This document shows positions 45,643 through 54,255 of a DNA stretch of 64,000 bases, one piece after another. Numbering within the stretch: the first letter of the stretch is position 1; each line of letters begins with the position of its first letter. The stretch is from positions 1 through 64,000 of the forward strand of contig JABDMH010000127.1 of NCBI GenBank assembly GCA_013001595.1, read 5' to 3'. Position numbers and translations under genes: made by a program. The DNA is from Saprospiraceae bacterium. GTDB taxonomy: Bacteria > Bacteroidota > Bacteroidia > Chitinophagales > Saprospiraceae. The notes under the pieces are model-generated. The model did not search any database, had not been told where the DNA came from, and was given only the letters and a program-made list of their open reading frames with translations.

Positions 45643-45723
45643 TCCCGCCCGAGGCGGGAGGTTCGGGAGTTCGAATCTCTCCACCCTGACAATTGAAGGC
45701 AAGCGATCTTGGCTTGCCTTTTT
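45643..45723 (+). repeat. Cassette 1 tail: GC hairpin, tRNA-Pro 3' end copy, terminator
   Basis: The GC hairpin TCCCGCC/GGCGGGA (45643-45659) is followed by 27 bases matching the tRNA-Pro 3' end with one change (45663-45689, CCACCCTGA instead of CCACCCCGA). An intrinsic terminator AAGGCAAGC/GCTTGCCTT plus T run (45696-45723) follows. The same order recurs in cassettes 2 and 3. Confidence 0.85.
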
Positions 45724-45727
45724 ACAA

Positions 45728-45969
45728 ATGTGTCATCCTTATAATATATATATCAACGGTCACTCGGTATTATGTTGGGTGCACGTGCCACTTTCCTGAG
45801 GAATAACTTCGAAGACATAATGCCTGCCACAAAGGGTTTATGCTACGAGCTGCCGATTGGTCTTTGGTTTCTTCCAAAGGTTTTGAAAGTGTACGTGAGG
45901 CTAGAAGATTGGAGCTGAAAATCAAGAACCGTGGTGCAAAACGATTTCTTGAACAGTTTAAAAAGTAGC
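45728..45969 (+). pseudogene. GIY-YIG nuclease pseudogene, cassette copy 2
   Basis: Begins MCHPYNIYINGH, then shifts frame by one base into YYVGCTCHF, meets an in-frame TAA (EE-stop-LRRHNACHKGF) and continues as AADWSLVSSKGFESVREARR, LELKIKNRGAKRFLEQFKK to a TAG at 45967. The N- and C-terminal halves match copy 1 in order and length. It is dead by one frameshift and one nonsense change. Confidence 0.8.
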
Positions 45970-45970
45970 G

Positions 45971-46064
45971 CATCCCGCCCGAGGCAGGAGGGTCGGGTGT
46001 TCGAATCTCTCCACCCCGACTAAAGGCCAGCATTTGCAGGCCTTTTCAGTAAAGGATCTGATGA
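45971..46064 (+). repeat. Cassette 2 tail: GC hairpin, tRNA-Pro 3' end copy, terminator
   Basis: Hairpin CCCGCC-CGA-GGCAGG, then GGGTCGGGTGTTCGAATCTC... matching the tRNA-Pro 3' end to the discriminator A (46020). It is followed by a 44-base flank (46021-46064) that matches the flank of the intact tRNA-Pro at 45353-45396 with one mismatch, including the terminator stem. Confidence 0.85.
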
Positions 46065-46092
46065 TCCTTCTATATTATTCTTTTACTAAAAG
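46063..46092 (+). pseudogene. Start of a third GIY-YIG copy (about 30-base relic)
   Basis: After the duplicated flank, the sequence GATGATCCTTCTATATTATT resembles the first codons of GIY-YIG copy 1 (GATGTG...CCTATATTATCTTCT) and then loses similarity. It looks like a third cassette cut off by the adjacent island DNA. Confidence 0.45.
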
Positions 46093-46182
46093 ATGTTCCA
46101 TCAAGAACAGTTCCTTTTATCCAGGTTCCAACAATATCAATTCCGAGGTACTGCCTGATCAATAAATTTTAAAATGTCATCT

Positions 46183-46911
46183 CTAGTGCTTGAAATAATT
46201 ACATATTAATTCTTTTAAATATGCCGGATACGTTTCACCTGAGGCTGTTCCCTCTCCTTTAACATGGGCACCAAAAGTGATTGAATCTCCAAAACATATA
46301 ATTTTTATGCCTTTTTTTATTTTTTCATTGTCAATCATTTTTTGAAATATCGCCGTTGCAATAATCTTACATCCATGTGGGGTAGGATGAACACCATCAT
46401 GAGCTCCACTATTAAACACATTTCTGATAATGATATCTTTATTATGATCTGGAATTCCATTGTTTTTAAATTGAGCAAAAACATCAACAAATAGTAAATT
46501 ATTCTCAAAGGATTTGGCATTTAGTATTTTACTAACTTTTTCAAGTTTTGTGTTGGGTGATTCCTTAAATGATTCACGTTTATGCCTTTCAAATAAATAT
46601 GTGGTATCTGCTGGCGGGGGACTTACCAATATAACTTCTATGTTGTTTTTTTTGAAACGATTAATTAACTTTTCTAAGTTAGATGAGTATTTGTCATAAG
46701 ATATCTTTTTACGTAGCCAAAACATATCATTGGTTCCAACCATCATTATTACAATATCCGGCTTTTCAGAAATGACATCATCTTCGACTCTCGACATCAA
46801 ATCATTTGTATTATTACCTCCATGCCCTTTATTTATAACATCAAAATCACATTGAAAGGAAATGAGTAATAATTTCTGTAGAAGTATTGACAATATCGTA
46901 TTCACAATCAA
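46183..46911 (-). CDS. SGNH/GDSL hydrolase, block order permuted or broken
   Basis: SGNH blocks are visible but out of order. Block II-like NKGHGGNNTNDL and block III VGTNDMF come first, block V DGVHPTPHG follows near residue 185, and block I IICFGDSITFGAHVKG, which should begin the protein, sits at the very C-terminus. There is no good start: a TTG at 46911 follows an in-frame TAA closely. Either the protein is truly circularly permuted, or two tandem SGNH copies were deleted into one hybrid relic. The gene is visibly A+T-richer than its surroundings. SGNH enzymes deacylate glycans or lipids. Confidence 0.6.
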   Translation of the reverse strand: MIVNTILSILLQKLLLISFQCDFDVINKGHGGNNTNDLMSRVEDDVISEKPDIVIMMVGTNDMFWLRKKISYDKYSSNLEKLINRFKKNNIEVILVSPPPADTTYLFERHKRESFKESPNTKLEKVSKILNAKSFENNLLFVDVFAQFKNNGIPDHNKDIIIRNVFNSGAHDGVHPTPHGCKIIATAIFQKMIDNEKIKKGIKIICFGDSITFGAHVKGEGTASGETYPAYLKELICNYFKH

Positions 46912-47099
46912 ATATTTGAATTCTTAAAGGTTCTATTCTTTTTTTTTTTAAAAGGGATTCTACCTGATATTCGAATATGTTGCGACACAATATATTTTAG
47001 TTCGCCATATACTTTTAAACTTTGATCCAAAGGCTATTTTTGCAATTAAGTCGACGTGCCGATTTGCTAAATTGAAAATCATGATTGTTTCATTTTGGA

Positions 47100-49235
47100 T
47101 TAATTTTTCGCATTAGACAATATTTCAATAGCCAATGATGACATGGGAGCCAGGGTTATCTCGCGAGACCAGGATGCATCAACTGGTTTTGCCAGGGGAT
47201 GTGGGGTTGCTTCTTCTTTAACGATCCACTCTCGAGCCATTAATTCCCCTTTTAAACCATAATCAGCAGCATTGAATGGTATCGTGACCGTATGGGGTTT
47301 ATCATCGGGATTTATAAGTATAAGAGCCAGGGCATTGCCATCTTTCCGGTACCAGGCACCGGAAAGTACAGTTGGAGTAGTGACCATCAAGTCGCTAACA
47401 AAAACCCAGTTACTGGTAATAGTAGTGCCGTCAGTAATGACTTTCGGCGGTCGAGCCATACTTCCCTGGGCCAGATATCTACGTAAATCGTAGCGCAAGC
47501 GGGCAAGCTGTTTGAGATATAGGCCGGCAATCGGGTCATCAACCACATCCGGAATAATCCACCCTAGTTGTTCCCCCCATACCAAGGCTTGGGCAGTTTT
47601 AGCACGCATAGCGACCCCCTTCCATGAATCCCATTTGTAGAGTCTCCCAAAGAGTTGCACCTGTCCACCATAAACGGCATGAAATAATGGGATGGCATCA
47701 TCACCGTCTCGGTATCCAACCCAAGTCAGATAACCATCAATTCGATTGAGGTAAGGTTCGGCCGTGCTCTCAGAGGTCAGAATCGTATTGGGAGAGCTTT
47801 TGCGAATATCGTCCAACATCGGCCAGTATCCCTGTGTAACCCACCAGCTCCCACCGCCAATGGGATGCCCATGGCTCTTATCGAAACAATTCATCGCGGC
47901 CTGGGCCGAGACCTGATCCAGATATACGCCGTCCACTCCAAATTCAGGCCCCGCCAGTTTCAACACAATATCCTTAACGGTTTGCTGCCACACAGATGTT
48001 GCAGAACACATGCAGGCAAAGGCGTTGCCAGCGTAGTGCTTGGTCGGAAGAGAACCATCGTATGATTTGACAGCTGCGGGCCGGGCGATGGTATTAAAAT
48101 CAGCCAGATCTGTATCCCAGACATGAGCATTTATATAAGGCATTACATGAACGCCAGCAGCTTGTACTTCTTTTATCCCTTCAACAAATCCCTTATCTGC
48201 CGGAAAGTAATGAGGTAAATCATTATCATAAGTAACTTGATGCCAATTATACCAATGTACTGCGCATGGCAGGTCGCCCATGAAGCGTGCAAATTTCTTT
48301 ATTTTTAAAACTGCCTGTTTAGTCGGAATAGGGGGCTCTCTATCTGGCCACGGTCCATTGCTCATGATCCAAACCGGATTATCCTTAAACCATTCAGGGG
48401 TATCGGGCCGTCCATCCTGCTCGCCACGTGGCCACCAACCGGCTTTTTCCTTAGCCCATGCGCGATAAATCTGTGCAATATCGTACCAGTCGCCCTTAAA
48501 CGAACGAATTAGCAAATCTCCAGGCATGTCCCAACCAGTACCTGGCATACCCATATTCGGCACAGGCCACTGCCACTGCAGACTAAAATCTCCATTTTTG
48601 CAGTTCATTTCAAGTTTCTTATTTGATCCGTAAGGATCGTGTACTCCTATGTAAACTCCACCATTTGTGCCATAGAAACCGGCACACTGCATGGTCAATA
48701 GCCCACTGGGATAATTTCCCGCCCCCTGAGAAGCTTCCTTGTCAGAATTAAAGGAAAGGGCTTCGTTTGCAGGATGCAAACGTCCGCTAACTGCTGGGAT
48801 GACAAACATATCGTCCTCATTTACTTCTGTCTCAAATACAGGAAAAGCGACCTCCCATAGAGCAGCATCTCCCTGATTCTCTACTTTCAGATGCCAAGCC
48901 GCTCCGCTCTCTCTCAGGGAGCGGGTCATTTTAATTGTCAGTTTTTCAACTGGCCCGGAATCAAGGTTTTTCCACAAAAGATATATCTCGTCTGATTTTC
49001 CTTTTGAACCTATAATTGTATCCGGCCTCTTATCGCTGCTTGTAAGTTCCTGATACTTGTCGTCAGGCAACCTGATCGTAATAGCCCACCCCGGTGCCTC
49101 TGTACTATCCAGTCTCGCAGAATGCAAACCGTAAATATTTCCCTTTAAAGAAACCTTATCACCTATTTTTATGCACCCAAAAAGAAAGAAAGTTGATAGC
49201 AATACCAAATTTATTAGTTTAACAAAATCTTTCAT
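47100..49235 (-). CDS. DUF6259-like TIM-barrel glycosidase, lipoprotein
   Basis: The 711-residue lipoprotein (lipobox FFLFGC) has an N-terminal beta-sandwich, then a TIM-barrel (about 270-560) with AVHWYNWHQVTYDNDLPHYF, HVMPYINAHVWDTDL, FGVDGVYLDQVSAQAAMNC and TILTSESTAEPYL, and a C-terminal beta domain. The layout fits DUF6259, related to clan GH-D alpha-galactosidase-type enzymes; the Asp of VYLDQ and the Glu of TSESTAE are candidate catalytic residues. It is probably a polysaccharide hydrolase on the cell surface. It lies 14 bases after the FAD oxidoreductase gene in one leftward unit. Confidence 0.7.
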   Translation of the reverse strand: MKDFVKLINLVLLSTFFLFGCIKIGDKVSLKGNIYGLHSARLDSTEAPGWAITIRLPDDKYQELTSSDKRPDTIIGSKGKSDEIYLLWKNLDSGPVEKLTIKMTRSLRESGAAWHLKVENQGDAALWEVAFPVFETEVNEDDMFVIPAVSGRLHPANEALSFNSDKEASQGAGNYPSGLLTMQCAGFYGTNGGVYIGVHDPYGSNKKLEMNCKNGDFSLQWQWPVPNMGMPGTGWDMPGDLLIRSFKGDWYDIAQIYRAWAKEKAGWWPRGEQDGRPDTPEWFKDNPVWIMSNGPWPDREPPIPTKQAVLKIKKFARFMGDLPCAVHWYNWHQVTYDNDLPHYFPADKGFVEGIKEVQAAGVHVMPYINAHVWDTDLADFNTIARPAAVKSYDGSLPTKHYAGNAFACMCSATSVWQQTVKDIVLKLAGPEFGVDGVYLDQVSAQAAMNCFDKSHGHPIGGGSWWVTQGYWPMLDDIRKSSPNTILTSESTAEPYLNRIDGYLTWVGYRDGDDAIPLFHAVYGGQVQLFGRLYKWDSWKGVAMRAKTAQALVWGEQLGWIIPDVVDDPIAGLYLKQLARLRYDLRRYLAQGSMARPPKVITDGTTITSNWVFVSDLMVTTPTVLSGAWYRKDGNALALILINPDDKPHTVTIPFNAADYGLKGELMAREWIVKEEATPHPLAKPVDASWSREITLAPMSSLAIEILSNAKN

Positions 49236-49249
49236 AAAATCCTTTTTAG

Positions 49250-50950
49250 CTATTTAACCTGGCTGATATCAGTTATTTGACCATTCCGTCTTAACTCATT
49301 TTTCAATTTTTCATATTGAATCTTTTGAACAGGTAACCCCTCGTCTAACGCAATACACGCCGCCACGGCAGCCGATTGACCCATCACCATATATTGGGGC
49401 TCCATTCGAATAGAACCATACGCTATATGTGTTGCAGATAAACAAACCGGCACCAATAGATTTGCACACTCTTTTATCTTAGGTCGTATGGACTGATAAC
49501 TAATTGGATATATTCCTCCATTTGGAGTAAAAAAGGCTCCTTCTAACCAGACGCGGTTTTTGTCATCAATAAAGTGGGTGACTACATGTGAGTCCATGGA
49601 GTATGTTCCTAGGGCTATCGATTCAGGAGCAATTATTGTTCCCATAACATTGTGTTCGGTCATCACATAATCACTAATCATTCGTCGCGCTTCCCTAACA
49701 TAGATTTGTGGTGGAAAATTTTGATTACTAATAAATTCATCACGAGGAAGACCGTATTCTTCCATTATTTTTCGAATATGTACTGGAACTCTGGGATCAT
49801 GCTGAAGAAACCAGACTTTTCCTAAAGCGTAGTCTTTATGGAGTTGAGCAATGCTATCTCTAGTCTTATAATTACCTTCGGGCCAGGCGCTGTTGATCCC
49901 AACAAAATCGCAATGATTTATGTCTGTCTTTTTATTTGGTAGTGGAGTTACAGTAATAGTCTTTAACAAATCGATACAAGGATTATTCTTAAATACTCGT
50001 GCATAATGTTCAAACCATAAAGGGTTATAATTTGAAGGCTTCTCAATCGTTTTGAAATTACGAAGATTATTCGATAATGTAAATCTGTAAGTATATGCCT
50101 GAATTCTATTATCTGCAGATCCATCCGGTCCAGGTGGTCCAGAGTCAATAAAAGGTAATAAACCAGAGGCCGAATCCCCCTCAATAATAAAAGGGTCTAT
50201 TGAGACTTCACTATTCCCAGTATTGAAATCAACCCCCAATAATCCTGTTCTTAGAACGCCGTTCCAGGTTTCATTATATTGATTGTTTGATTCCCTACCT
50301 ACTGTATAAGAAACTCCAGCTTTGGCCATTAAATCTCCTTCGTAGGTAGCATCAATAAAAATTCCACCTGATACTTTCCGACCACTCTCCATTATTATGG
50401 ACTTGATTACATTCCCTTCATTTGTCGTCTTCTTGTTCAGGTCGAGCCTTTCGTTATAAATGACCTTGACACCAGACTCCAGCAACATGTCTTTAAAAAT
50501 ATTTTTCGCCACATGAGGCTCAAAAACCCACATAATTTCTAGGTCATCATTTTTTCCACCCCAAACGCGCTTTATCTTATTGTTGCCATAATACCTGTTA
50601 TTTTCGACTTCAAAATAACTTTCGGGTGTGGTGTAATTCCATGCATAAGGATTTAAATAATATCGGTAAACCCTGGAGTAAAACTCTTTTGCAAGACCGC
50701 CAATAGCTTCTCTAATGTTCAAATCCGTAGCGCCGAGTCCCGAACTCACTAATCCTCCAATATGCTCATCAGTAGAAATTAGCGCTACATTTTTCCCCAT
50801 TTTGGCTGCTTGCACGGCTGCAATTACCCCTGCAGAAGTGCCACCATAAACCACAATATCATAATATTCTTCTGCATTAATATTGTAAAATATGAAGATG
50901 AAAGGAAATAGAAAATTTAAAAAAAATCTTGATATCATAATTGTTAGCAA
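49250..50950 (-). CDS. Secreted FAD-dependent oxidoreductase
   Basis: The 566-residue protein has a signal-like N-terminus and a Rossmann FAD site at about residue 30 (YDIVVYGGTSAGVIAAVQAA). GGLVSSGLGATDLN, FIDATYEGDLMAKAGVSYTVGRE, REARRMISDYVMTEHNV and the C-terminal GQSAAVAACIALDEGLPVQ mark the FAD_oxidored (PF12831-type) family. Such proteins cluster with glycosidases and sulfatases in polysaccharide-degrading bacteria; the substrate is unknown. It is co-directional with the DUF6259-like gene (14-base gap) and heads that unit. Confidence 0.85.
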   Translation of the reverse strand: MLTIMISRFFLNFLFPFIFIFYNINAEEYYDIVVYGGTSAGVIAAVQAAKMGKNVALISTDEHIGGLVSSGLGATDLNIREAIGGLAKEFYSRVYRYYLNPYAWNYTTPESYFEVENNRYYGNNKIKRVWGGKNDDLEIMWVFEPHVAKNIFKDMLLESGVKVIYNERLDLNKKTTNEGNVIKSIIMESGRKVSGGIFIDATYEGDLMAKAGVSYTVGRESNNQYNETWNGVLRTGLLGVDFNTGNSEVSIDPFIIEGDSASGLLPFIDSGPPGPDGSADNRIQAYTYRFTLSNNLRNFKTIEKPSNYNPLWFEHYARVFKNNPCIDLLKTITVTPLPNKKTDINHCDFVGINSAWPEGNYKTRDSIAQLHKDYALGKVWFLQHDPRVPVHIRKIMEEYGLPRDEFISNQNFPPQIYVREARRMISDYVMTEHNVMGTIIAPESIALGTYSMDSHVVTHFIDDKNRVWLEGAFFTPNGGIYPISYQSIRPKIKECANLLVPVCLSATHIAYGSIRMEPQYMVMGQSAAVAACIALDEGLPVQKIQYEKLKNELRRNGQITDISQVK

Positions 50951-51849
50951 TTTTATAGTTTAATTAGATCTCATCCAGGATTATTGCGACTTTTTCGCAA
51001 ATTGAGTACAGATCATGCATGTCAGTATCTTTTGATTTTTTCAGAAATTTCTTAAAATACTGAATTTCAAACATATGCATATTCTTTTTAATTTGTTTTC
51101 AACCGCTCAACGAGATAATTCACTATATGTGAAGTTGTATCCATAGTTGTAAAAACAAGAGCAAGCGAACCTCCTTCTGATTTTCAAACAGAATGGATTA
51201 CAGCAAGCATTTTCGTTGCTTGCTGGCTACCACTCCATTTTGCTTCCAATATTAGATATTCTCCATAGATTTGGAAAGTCCTTACCATTTCACCATAGAA
51301 CAGATATTTTTTCGCTGATTCATTGGTTAATGATAACAGCCTTACACCTACATGTATATCTATATTTTTGCTCAAGTTTCCGGCAAATCCTATTAGTGAG
51401 TCTAGCGACAGGTTGAAAGGAGTTCCTAGCTAGGATTTGTTCAATTGCTTTCACGATCGGAGGTTAGCTCCACCCGAATAGACCTATGCAAATATCGCTA
51501 ACAACAAAATAATCGTCCTCATCTCCTCTACCTTTGACGATAAAGATAAGCCTTCTGATGAAGACAACAACATCTTAAAGAATTTTGCTCGAGAGACCTG
51601 TAATTTGCCGAATATAATGTTTGAAGCACTTTAAGCAGGTGGGGATTGGAACCTTAAAAAGTTATAAAGATCGTACTATGAGTCTGAAGACTTCAACCAT
51701 AACGGTACAGCTAGAAAGTAGAAGAATCAATAATCTTCAGTTGAGATCTCCTCCCATTTTCTGGACACTGCTATTTTGACGAACGTGGCATTTTCCTCTT
51801 GGTGACTACCCTCAATTATCAATTATCAACTTTCCAGTTTCTGGGGAGA
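50951..51849. other. Island DNA without a convincing gene
   Basis: About 900 A+T-rich bases. A minus-strand frame at 51184-51375 (VGVRLLSLTNESAKKYLFYG...AVIHSV) may be a decayed protein end but is not recognised. No hairpin or repeat stands out until the GIY-YIG relic at 51850. Confidence 0.4.
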
Positions 51850-51974
51850 GATCAGTACACCGATTGGTATTTGGTTTTTCCAAAGGTTTTCAAAGTGAAC
51901 ATGAGGCCAGAACATTGGAGCTCAAGATCAAAAAACGTGGAGCCAAGACATTCCTTGGAGACCAAATGTCATGA
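51850..51974 (+). pseudogene. GIY-YIG nuclease relic, cassette copy 3
   Basis: The C-terminal half of the same GIY-YIG protein: YTDWYLVFPK, then after a one-base deletion FQSEHEARTLELKIKKRGAK and TFLGDQMS, ending in a TGA at 51972. It aligns with the second halves of copies 1 and 2. The N-terminal half is missing. The tRNA-Pro 3' end follows directly, as in the other cassettes. Confidence 0.75.
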
Positions 51975-51978
51975 AGCG

Positions 51979-52071
51979 CATCCCGCCCAAGGCGGGAGAG
52001 TCGGGAGTTCGAATCTCTCCACCCCGACGAGATAATCAAAGAGTTGTGGCGAAGAATTGCTATGACTCTTT
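51979..52071 (+). repeat. Cassette 3 tail: GC hairpin, tRNA-Pro 3' end copy, terminator
   Basis: GC hairpin TCCCGCC/GGCGGGA (51981-51997), then a perfect copy of the tRNA-Pro 3' end down to the discriminator A (51999-52027). A 13-bp terminator stem AAAGAGTTGTGGC/GCTATGACTCTTT with G-U pairs and a T run (52035-52071) follows. The terminator differs in sequence from those of the other two cassettes. Confidence 0.85.
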
Positions 52072-52609
52072 TTTATTTGCATATAATTTGCATACGGATA
52101 GACACTTTAGGATCAAAAAAATCAATCTTCATCAGTTGTTACTGTGCTGCTCATTGACAAGATAAGTGATCTGATCAAAGGTTGTACTTCTCCGGTGGAT
52201 CAGGTAAACGCCCACTTCTTCCTTATGTTATCCTGGATCGTTAATCTTGAAAAAAATAGTTAAGCACCACCACTGCTGACGATGCTCGATAAACTCATGT
52301 TAACGAGTAATGAATAATCAGGCTCAAAAATCAAACACAATATCTTTCCAACCGTTCGATTCTCAAGATACGAAAGTCATTCTTGCCAATCTGAATCTCT
52401 GATGGAGTGTACATCCTCGATTCACGTTATCGGAGCCCAATTCATAGATTCTCTGATTTGACTCGTCCCTTACCAATATATTTACCTTTGGACTAACCAG
52501 CGTGGATTCAAGAAGCTTCCCGTAGTCACGCCGTGGGTCATTATAGTTCTGGCTATTCTTTTCATGACCGACCCTTGCGTTTCACATTAAACTTTTCTAT
52601 CATGCGTGT
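52072..52609. other. Intergenic, no feature recognised
   Basis: About 540 bases between cassette 3 and a small open frame. No protein-like text, tRNA or clear hairpin was seen. Confidence 0.4.
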
Positions 52610-52810
52610 ATGCGGTTAAACACCGATCCTAGACTATCTGACATTGAATTGAAGAATCCGGCAAAGATGACCCTCGATGAGTTGCAGGTACTTCAGAGTA
52701 AGATCTACGAGATCCCACCTTACGAGTTGATCAAGCCTGAAGGTAAGCGGATGGCCAAATACTTGACCAAGGTTAATGAGGAGCTGGCTAGGAGGTTGTG
52801 CAGAAAGTAA
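52610..52810 (+). CDS. Possible small basic protein, unknown
   Basis: A 66-residue frame with even, protein-like composition (ELKNPAKMTLDELQVLQSKIYEIP ... EELARRLCRK split around a Lys-rich centre) and an amphipathic helical pattern. TAAACTTT occurs upstream as a poor -7 candidate. No recognised family; it could be real or a fragment. Confidence 0.4.
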   Translation: MRLNTDPRLSDIELKNPAKMTLDELQVLQSKIYEIPPYELIKPEGKRMAKYLTKVNEELARRLCRK

Positions 52811-52984
52811 ATCTCCTTAAGATTAGGCAAGGGGCTCAATTAGATCAATATCTGATGAAGGTTCGAATCGCATATTCGTTTTTCAGGCAACCTGGAATTT
52901 CACGTAGTGGGATTGCTAGATTTTTTATATCTTACTGAATCTGAGACGACCTTGGAAATAAGCAGAAAAGATATGAGACAGATG

Positions 52985-53198
52985 TACGGATGCAGATATT
53001 GAGCTAAATGTGAAGTCTCCCAAGGAAAAATTGGTAGGGAAGACTCGGTTTTTCGACAGTGCTGATCCTCTGAATAAATAGGTTAACAGTCGCACGTTTT
53101 TATTGTCACCGGATACGCGTCTGGTTTTTGAGAACGATTTTATCCCGCAATGTGGCCTACCCAATTTTGACCCGTTGACCGATCCGTTATTTGTGTAA
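52985..53198 (+). pseudogene. Fragment of an unrecognised protein with an in-frame stop
   Basis: One frame reads TDADIELNVKSPKEKLVGKT, RFFDSADPLNK, a TAG stop, then VNSRTFLLSPDTRLVFENDF, IPQCGLPNFDPLTDPLFV and a TAA at 53196. The composition before and after the TAG is equally protein-like and in the same frame, so it looks like a gene with a nonsense change and a lost 5' end. Family not recognised. Confidence 0.45.
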
Positions 53199-53268
53199 AC
53201 TTAGGGCGTATCATGCAAAAACATTTTGGATCTTCAGCAAGGATCCATCATTCGAAAACGCAATATCT

Positions 53269-53964
53269 ATGCAGGTCAATGCATCTTATCAGACATTGAG
53301 AAGGCTCTTGGGACAATTAGGCATAATGCTGCCGTTGATTTTATGGATCACCAATGGATTTACGATCGAGTCCTCCATTAGCCATTTTTACTATACTGAA
53401 GCAGGCACATTATTTACTGGCATACTGATAGCCTTTGGGTTATTCCTTTTCACCTACCGGGGTTATAGGAAGAATAAGATCCCCACTAAAAAGGAATGGA
53501 TAGATGACAACAACCTAACAAATGTTGGAGGAGTCTTGGCCATTATGACAGGCCTGATACCCACATCTTTCGGCCATGATTTCCAAGAAGCTTGTGTGCA
53601 CCCCCTCTGCCACAACAACAGTATATTTGGCACGGTGCATTTGCTGTGTGCAGCTGGATTTCTGGGTATTATGGGTGCCATGTCTATTTTTAAATTTACC
53701 ATGGGCTCAAGAGTAGGCCAAGAATGGAAACATGGCCTCTACATAGCCGCCGGGGCTATCGTTTGGATATCGATCATCTTTATGGCTATCTATATCTATC
53801 TGAGAAATCACGACAAAATGCTGTTTGCCAATGGTGTGTTTTGGGGCGAAACGGTTGCCTTAATGGCCTTTGGCATCTCTTGGTTGGTCAAGGGTAAACC
53901 TAGTCAGATGTGGATTTTTACACAATTCAGCACCACAAAGAAGAGCCTAGATCATGCAGGGTAG
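53269..53964 (+). CDS. Polytopic membrane protein, unknown function
   Basis: The ATG at 53269 (MQVNASYQTLRRLLGQLGIMLP) is chosen; the frame is open from 53191 through a doubtful TTG. The 231-residue protein has about six membrane segments. SISHFYYTEAGTLFTGILIAFG after the first segment, and the His/Cys-containing loop GHDFQEACVHPLCHNNSIFGTVHL before the fourth, are conserved-looking and might bind metal. The layout resembles DUF998-like Bacteroidota membrane proteins. It lies inside the tRNA-bounded region and has no operon partner. Function unknown. Confidence 0.72.
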   Translation: MQVNASYQTLRRLLGQLGIMLPLILWITNGFTIESSISHFYYTEAGTLFTGILIAFGLFLFTYRGYRKNKIPTKKEWIDDNNLTNVGGVLAIMTGLIPTSFGHDFQEACVHPLCHNNSIFGTVHLLCAAGFLGIMGAMSIFKFTMGSRVGQEWKHGLYIAAGAIVWISIIFMAIYIYLRNHDKMLFANGVFWGETVALMAFGISWLVKGKPSQMWIFTQFSTTKKSLDHAG

Positions 53965-54255
53965 TATGTCCTGAATTTACTAATTGTTCACTCCGCTCTC
54001 CTTAAGACACGTTGCATAGCTACGCTGAAGAGAAATCCAACTAATCAGTGCAAATTACTTTGGGTGTACATTCATTTAGTTTCTTCGCTTTTTTGGATTA
54101 TAAAGACCGATCCCATATTGCGACAGTATCAATCTGGCCACCCATATCTGTGCAATTTAAATTCGGAACAAGACAAAACAATAAAGCTTCCCGCAAGCTC
54201 ATATAGAAACTTTTGTGGCTCCCTGCGATGTCAACTCCAATTGCAATTTCTCTTT
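53965..54255. other. Intergenic, no feature recognised
   Basis: About 290 bases between the membrane protein and the convergent sulfatase. No structure stands out. Confidence 0.4.

Noticed and set aside
45770-46033. 88-codon minus-strand frame over cassette 2
   Set aside because: It is antisense to the GIY-YIG relic and the tRNA end copy.
51799-52035. 79-codon frame covering GIY-YIG relic and tRNA end
   Set aside because: It crosses a frameshift in the GIY-YIG text and then translates the tRNA 3' end; not a real protein.
52855-52880. GGTTCGAATCGC as part of another tRNA
   Set aside because: No acceptor, D or anticodon arms can be drawn around it.
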